A stretch of 64,000 nt of DNA. It comes from Niabella yanshanensis. Its GTDB lineage: Bacteria; Bacteroidota; Bacteroidia; Chitinophagales; Chitinophagaceae. The DNA is taken from the NCBI RefSeq assembly GCF_034424215.1, contig NZ_CP139960.1, positions 1,240,001 through 1,304,000 on the forward strand, in the 5' to 3' direction. This document shows, piece after piece, positions 61,601 to 64,000 of the stretch (positions within the stretch are counted from its first letter, which is position 1; each line of letters begins with the position of its first letter). Position numbers and translations under genes: made by a program. The notes beneath the pieces were generated by a model. That model worked only from the letters and a program-made list of their open reading frames with translations, made no database searches and was not told the origin of the DNA.

Positions 61601-62035
61601 ATGAGTAAAAAAACACCATTGTGTACTTCAATATTTTTATTGATGAGTTTGCTTTACTATACAAACCTAACCGCACAAGTTTCAAAGGCAGACACTACTA
61701 TTTTTAAGGCTGACTCCACCATTTATGAGAAGGTAGACCAAAAAGCTGCTTACCGGGGCTCCTGGCTCAACCATGTGCAAAGGAACCTCAACATGCGGAT
61801 ACCCGTAAATAATGGAGCACCTTATGGGAGGTATACTGTGGTAATTGGTTTTGTTATCAATACTGACGGCTCTTTGACTGATTTCTCGAAACTTACTGAT
61901 ATGGGCTATGGTATGGAGGAAGAAACCATTCGGGTTATCAAAAAATCCGGCAGGTGGATCCCAGCTTTGCTTAATGAAAAAGCGGTTAGATCTTATAGAA
62001 AGCAATCGCTTACTTTTCTAATTAACCGAATGTAA
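61601..62035 (+). CDS. Exported TonB C-terminal domain protein
   Basis: The 144-residue product has a signal peptide (MSKKTPLCTSIFLLMSLLYY, to about LTAQ), a short linker, and a TonB C-terminal-type domain at about 70-144 (YTVVIGFVINTDGSLTDF, EEETIRVIKKSGRWIPALLN). It lacks the proline-rich spacer and the ExbB/D-interacting anchor of a normal TonB, so it cannot energise transport by itself in the known way. Similar stand-alone domains are widespread in Bacteroidota, with no set function. Confidence 0.8.
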   Translation: MSKKTPLCTSIFLLMSLLYYTNLTAQVSKADTTIFKADSTIYEKVDQKAAYRGSWLNHVQRNLNMRIPVNNGAPYGRYTVVIGFVINTDGSLTDFSKLTDMGYGMEEETIRVIKKSGRWIPALLNEKAVRSYRKQSLTFLINRM

Positions 62036-62157
62036 ACTCACTCAATGAGGAGAAAGATTCTCATTTCGGATAGTCGCTAACCATTACGAGAAACTCGATA
62101 TACCTTATCAGTAATGTTAATTAAGCTGGTTCGCACTTCAATATCATTACTTTCCAA

Positions 62158-62165
62158 TAAATTTG
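62158..62165 (+). promoter_or_regulatory. Bacteroidota -7 promoter element for lepB
   Basis: TAAATTTG matches TAnnTTTG and contains the upstream in-frame TTG that might be taken for a start. The ATG is 18 bases further. Confidence 0.6.
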
Positions 62166-62183
62166 CCGCTAAAAATCTGGCCG

Positions 62184-63737
62184 ATGCCTTTCAATCAATT
62201 ATTAGTTGTATACCTGATTAGTTTACTGCTTGTTTTACTTCCGTCGTTTGGTTTGTCTAAATTATTCAAGAAAGCCGGTCACGAGTCCTGGAAAGCTTAT
62301 GTACCTTTTTACAATACCTGGATTATGCAGGAAATTGCACAGCGCCCTAAACACTGGGTATTCTGGCAGTTCATACCTGTTGTGGGCTGGTTTATTACCC
62401 CTGGTATCTTTATAGAATTTGCAAAGGTGTTTTGCCGTTTTTCTTTTTTAGATCATGCGGCGGCGTCTTTGCTGGCCCCATTCTATTTTCCCTGGCTGGC
62501 CAATCATAAAGATGCGCGGTTTATTGGTGCAGAAGGCGTAAAGAAACATAAAAAGCCGGGCTGGCGAGAGTGGGTGGATGCCGCTATTTTTGCGGTGATC
62601 GCCGCTACCCTGATCCGCACATTTATTTTTGAAGCGTATACTATTCCGTCCAGCTCCATGGAGAAAACCCTTCTGGTAAGGGATTTTCTTTTTGTGAGCA
62701 AGTTTAGTTATGGACCCCGGATACCTAATACACCTCTATCTGTTCCCTTTGTACACAACTATCTTCCCAGTGTTAATACCAAGTCCTATTCTACCTTGAT
62801 AGAATTACCTTATATCCGCTGGTTCGCAGCGCCTGTGAAAAGGAACGATTGCGTAGTATTTAATTTCCCTGCCGGTGATACGGTCATACACCGGCCAGAA
62901 TTTGAGTCAGCCAACCCTTATTATGATATTAAAAGAAGAGCCGCAGCCGGCTCGGAAACAGATCAGTATATCCTGGCCAATCCCGATGAGTTCCCGGTAG
63001 TTGGCCACCCTTTAGATAAAACGGACAACTATATTAAACGTTGCGTGGGTATTGCCGGCGACTCGTTAAAGATTGTAGACGGCATTGTTTATATCAATAA
63101 TAAACCCGGCTACGTATCTCCTACTGCAGCTACCTATTATACTTTCAAAACAAAGAACAACCTGCAGATTGATGAGGATTTTTTAAGAGAAGCAGGTATT
63201 GCCCTGAATATGGAAAGCGGCAGTCCTGATTTCAGTGCATGGCAGGATGGTATTTATCATATCAATCTTACGCTTCCTGAGCTGGAAATACTAAAAAAAT
63301 TACCGGCGGTAGATGCGACCAGCATTATAAAGGAAGTAGCTCGTGGCGACGCGGGTTCTGAAAGTCTTTTCCCTTATTACGATGTTGCCCATGCGTGGAC
63401 AGTAGACAATTACGGATCGATCTGGATTCCTAAAAAAGGTGGCACGGTCACTCTAAACGCCGAGACCTACCCCATGTATGAGCGCGCGATCCGCACATAT
63501 GAAGGCAATACCCTCGAAAACAGGAATGGTGCCTACTTCATCAACGGGCAGCAAACCAATACTTACACTTTTAAAATGGACTATTACTGGATGATGGGTG
63601 ACAACCGCCACAAAAGCCAGGATAGCCGTTTCTGGGGCTTTGTGCCGGAGAGTGCGGTAGTTGGCAAAGCCTGGATGATCTGGTTCAGCTATGATAATGG
63701 TCCGAGATGGAAAAGGCTGTTTAATATTATTAAGTAG
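62184..63737 (+). CDS. lepB: Signal peptidase I, large Bacteroidota form
   Basis: From the ATG at 62184 the protein has 517 residues. The N-terminal half holds two or three membrane helices (about 5-25, 58-80, and 130-148) with an RFIGAEGVKKHKKPGWREW linker. The catalytic Ser is in TIPSSSMEKTLL (Ser158) and the Lys in NYIKRCVGIAGD. The SPase box MMGDNRHKSQDSRFWG is near the end. A large insert (about 180-270 and 300-440) separates the boxes, typical of this phylum. It removes signal peptides at the inner membrane. A TTG upstream is inside the -7 element and was not used. Confidence 0.95.
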   Translation: MPFNQLLVVYLISLLLVLLPSFGLSKLFKKAGHESWKAYVPFYNTWIMQEIAQRPKHWVFWQFIPVVGWFITPGIFIEFAKVFCRFSFLDHAAASLLAPFYFPWLANHKDARFIGAEGVKKHKKPGWREWVDAAIFAVIAATLIRTFIFEAYTIPSSSMEKTLLVRDFLFVSKFSYGPRIPNTPLSVPFVHNYLPSVNTKSYSTLIELPYIRWFAAPVKRNDCVVFNFPAGDTVIHRPEFESANPYYDIKRRAAAGSETDQYILANPDEFPVVGHPLDKTDNYIKRCVGIAGDSLKIVDGIVYINNKPGYVSPTAATYYTFKTKNNLQIDEDFLREAGIALNMESGSPDFSAWQDGIYHINLTLPELEILKKLPAVDATSIIKEVARGDAGSESLFPYYDVAHAWTVDNYGSIWIPKKGGTVTLNAETYPMYERAIRTYEGNTLENRNGAYFINGQQTNTYTFKMDYYWMMGDNRHKSQDSRFWGFVPESAVVGKAWMIWFSYDNGPRWKRLFNIIK

Positions 63738-63823
63738 TTAGTTCATAGTGGATAGATTATAGTTCATAGAGCAAGCCCTATTAGGTCATACTATGAACTA
63801 TGATCCATGAACTATCTACTATT
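63732..63823. repeat. Near-palindromic word array (agttcatag / ctatgaact) after lepB
   Basis: ATAGTTCATAG (63759-63769) faces its perfect complement CTATGAACTAT (63791-63801). An outer pair (TTAGTTCATAGTGGAT with ATCCATGAACTATCTA) extends the structure to about 90 bases. The same words occur after glyA at 14.2 kb. It could act as a transcription stop or be a remnant of a repeat. Confidence 0.75.
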
Positions 63824-63893
63824 AACCATTCTCACCCTCCCTACTTTTCAACCATTTAACCAGTCAACTATCCGACTTTTCAACTAAAACAAC

Positions 63894-63901
63894 TACCTTC
63901 G
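63894..63901 (+). promoter_or_regulatory. Probable -7 element for the TPP-riboswitch transcript
   Basis: TACCTTCG, a one-base variant of TAnnTTTG, lies 30 bases before the riboswitch. GTCAAC/TTTTCAAC words precede it. Confidence 0.4.
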
Positions 63902-63927
63902 CACCGCTTTTAACAAAGCACAGCGTT

Positions 63928-64000
63928 TCCCGGGGTGCCTATCTGCCAGCAGGCGGAGAAGCTGAGATAATACCCGTAAACCTGATCAGGGTAATGCCTG
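63928..64000 (+). promoter_or_regulatory. TPP riboswitch (THI element), 3' end cut by window edge
   Basis: The region carries the conserved blocks CGGGGTGCC, then AGCTGAGATAATACCCG, then AACCTGATCAGGGTAATGCC, in the normal order and spacing, with a small variable stem between (CTGCC/GGCGG). This RNA binds thiamine pyrophosphate and represses the downstream gene. The controlled gene lies to the right, outside the window; in Bacteroidota it is often thiC or a thiamine transporter/receptor. The last P1 bases and the expression platform are not seen. Confidence 0.93.

Noticed and set aside
1-64000. tRNA, rRNA, CRISPR arrays, insertion sequences, prophage or secretion-system clusters
   Set aside because: I looked on both strands and saw no tRNA cloverleaf, direct-repeat/spacer array, transposase or phage gene. 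The repeated words in intergenic regions are too short and variable to be CRISPR.

Overview
The window is ordinary chromosome of a Bacteroidota bacterium, most likely family Chitinophagaceae (genus not resolvable from sequence alone). The grounds are: the Bacteroidota -7 promoter element TAnnTTTG recurs in front of genes; clear Shine-Dalgarno sequences are mostly absent; and there are phylum-typical gene sets (rpmB-rpmG-DUF4295-ftsY, nusB-DUF1573-yajC-coaE, BT_3928-DUF1599-folP, DUF4293, LytS/LytTR pair, mitochondrial-type aconitase). I saw no rRNA, tRNA, IS element, prophage or CRISPR array. About 62 protein genes are supported, including the 5' end of dxs at the left edge and a 57-codon gene at 55407-55580. 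The right edge runs into a TPP riboswitch whose regulated gene lies outside.

Layout. 1-12.6 kb: dxs (partial), LytS-type kinase and LytTR regulator, secreted M28 peptidase, luciferase-like oxidoreductase, GGGP synthase-family enzyme, gamma-glutamyltranspeptidase, DUF486 membrane protein, a large MG/TonB-plug surface protein with a nitronate monooxygenase, and a sugar nucleotidyltransferase. 12.8-20 kb: glyA, DUF4293, the agmatine-to-putrescine pair aguB-aguA, and uvrA. 20-28.4 kb: ECF sigma factor, two small lipoproteins, two unrelated aconitases (mitochondrial type and AcnB), and a small PspC protein. 28.6-38 kb: groES-groEL, nusB-DUF1573-yajC-coaE, two family-2 glycosyltransferases, a phosphopantetheinyl transferase, recF and a DUF721/DciA-like gene. 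38-49 kb: orphan oligopeptide-type permease, BT_3928-DUF1599 divergent from folP, an acyltransferase, a kinase-like protein of unknown function, exported unknowns, and fructose-bisphosphate aldolase. 49-64 kb: RlpA-like protein, DinB proteins, rimO, a FadR-type regulator with an Fsr-like MFS exporter, ftsY-DUF4295-rpmG-rpmB, a sugar isomerase-like protein, a MarR-GNAT fusion, lpdA, an esterase, a TonB-C domain protein and lepB.

Regulation can be read at several points. The FadR-type regulator and the MFS exporter each have one copy of the palindrome TCATC-N-GATGA just upstream, the first directly after the regulator's -7 element. The MarR-GNAT gene has a doubled palindrome directly after its own -7 element. 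Several genes have -7 elements so close to the start codon that the TTG inside TAnnTTTG can be mistaken for a start; I moved starts downstream for rimO, lepB and others for this or similar reasons.

The most unusual non-coding feature is a set of intergenic arrays of short repeated words, several arranged as imperfect large inverted repeats (about 14.2, 16.9, 20.9, 30.8-31.2, 33.0, 39.4, 50.2, 55.6 and 63.7 kb). I found no clearly novel multi-gene defence or biosynthetic system. The best leads are the kinase-like unknown at 43.7 kb, the self-regulated exporter module, two candidate structured RNAs or palindromic units, and the palindromic word arrays.
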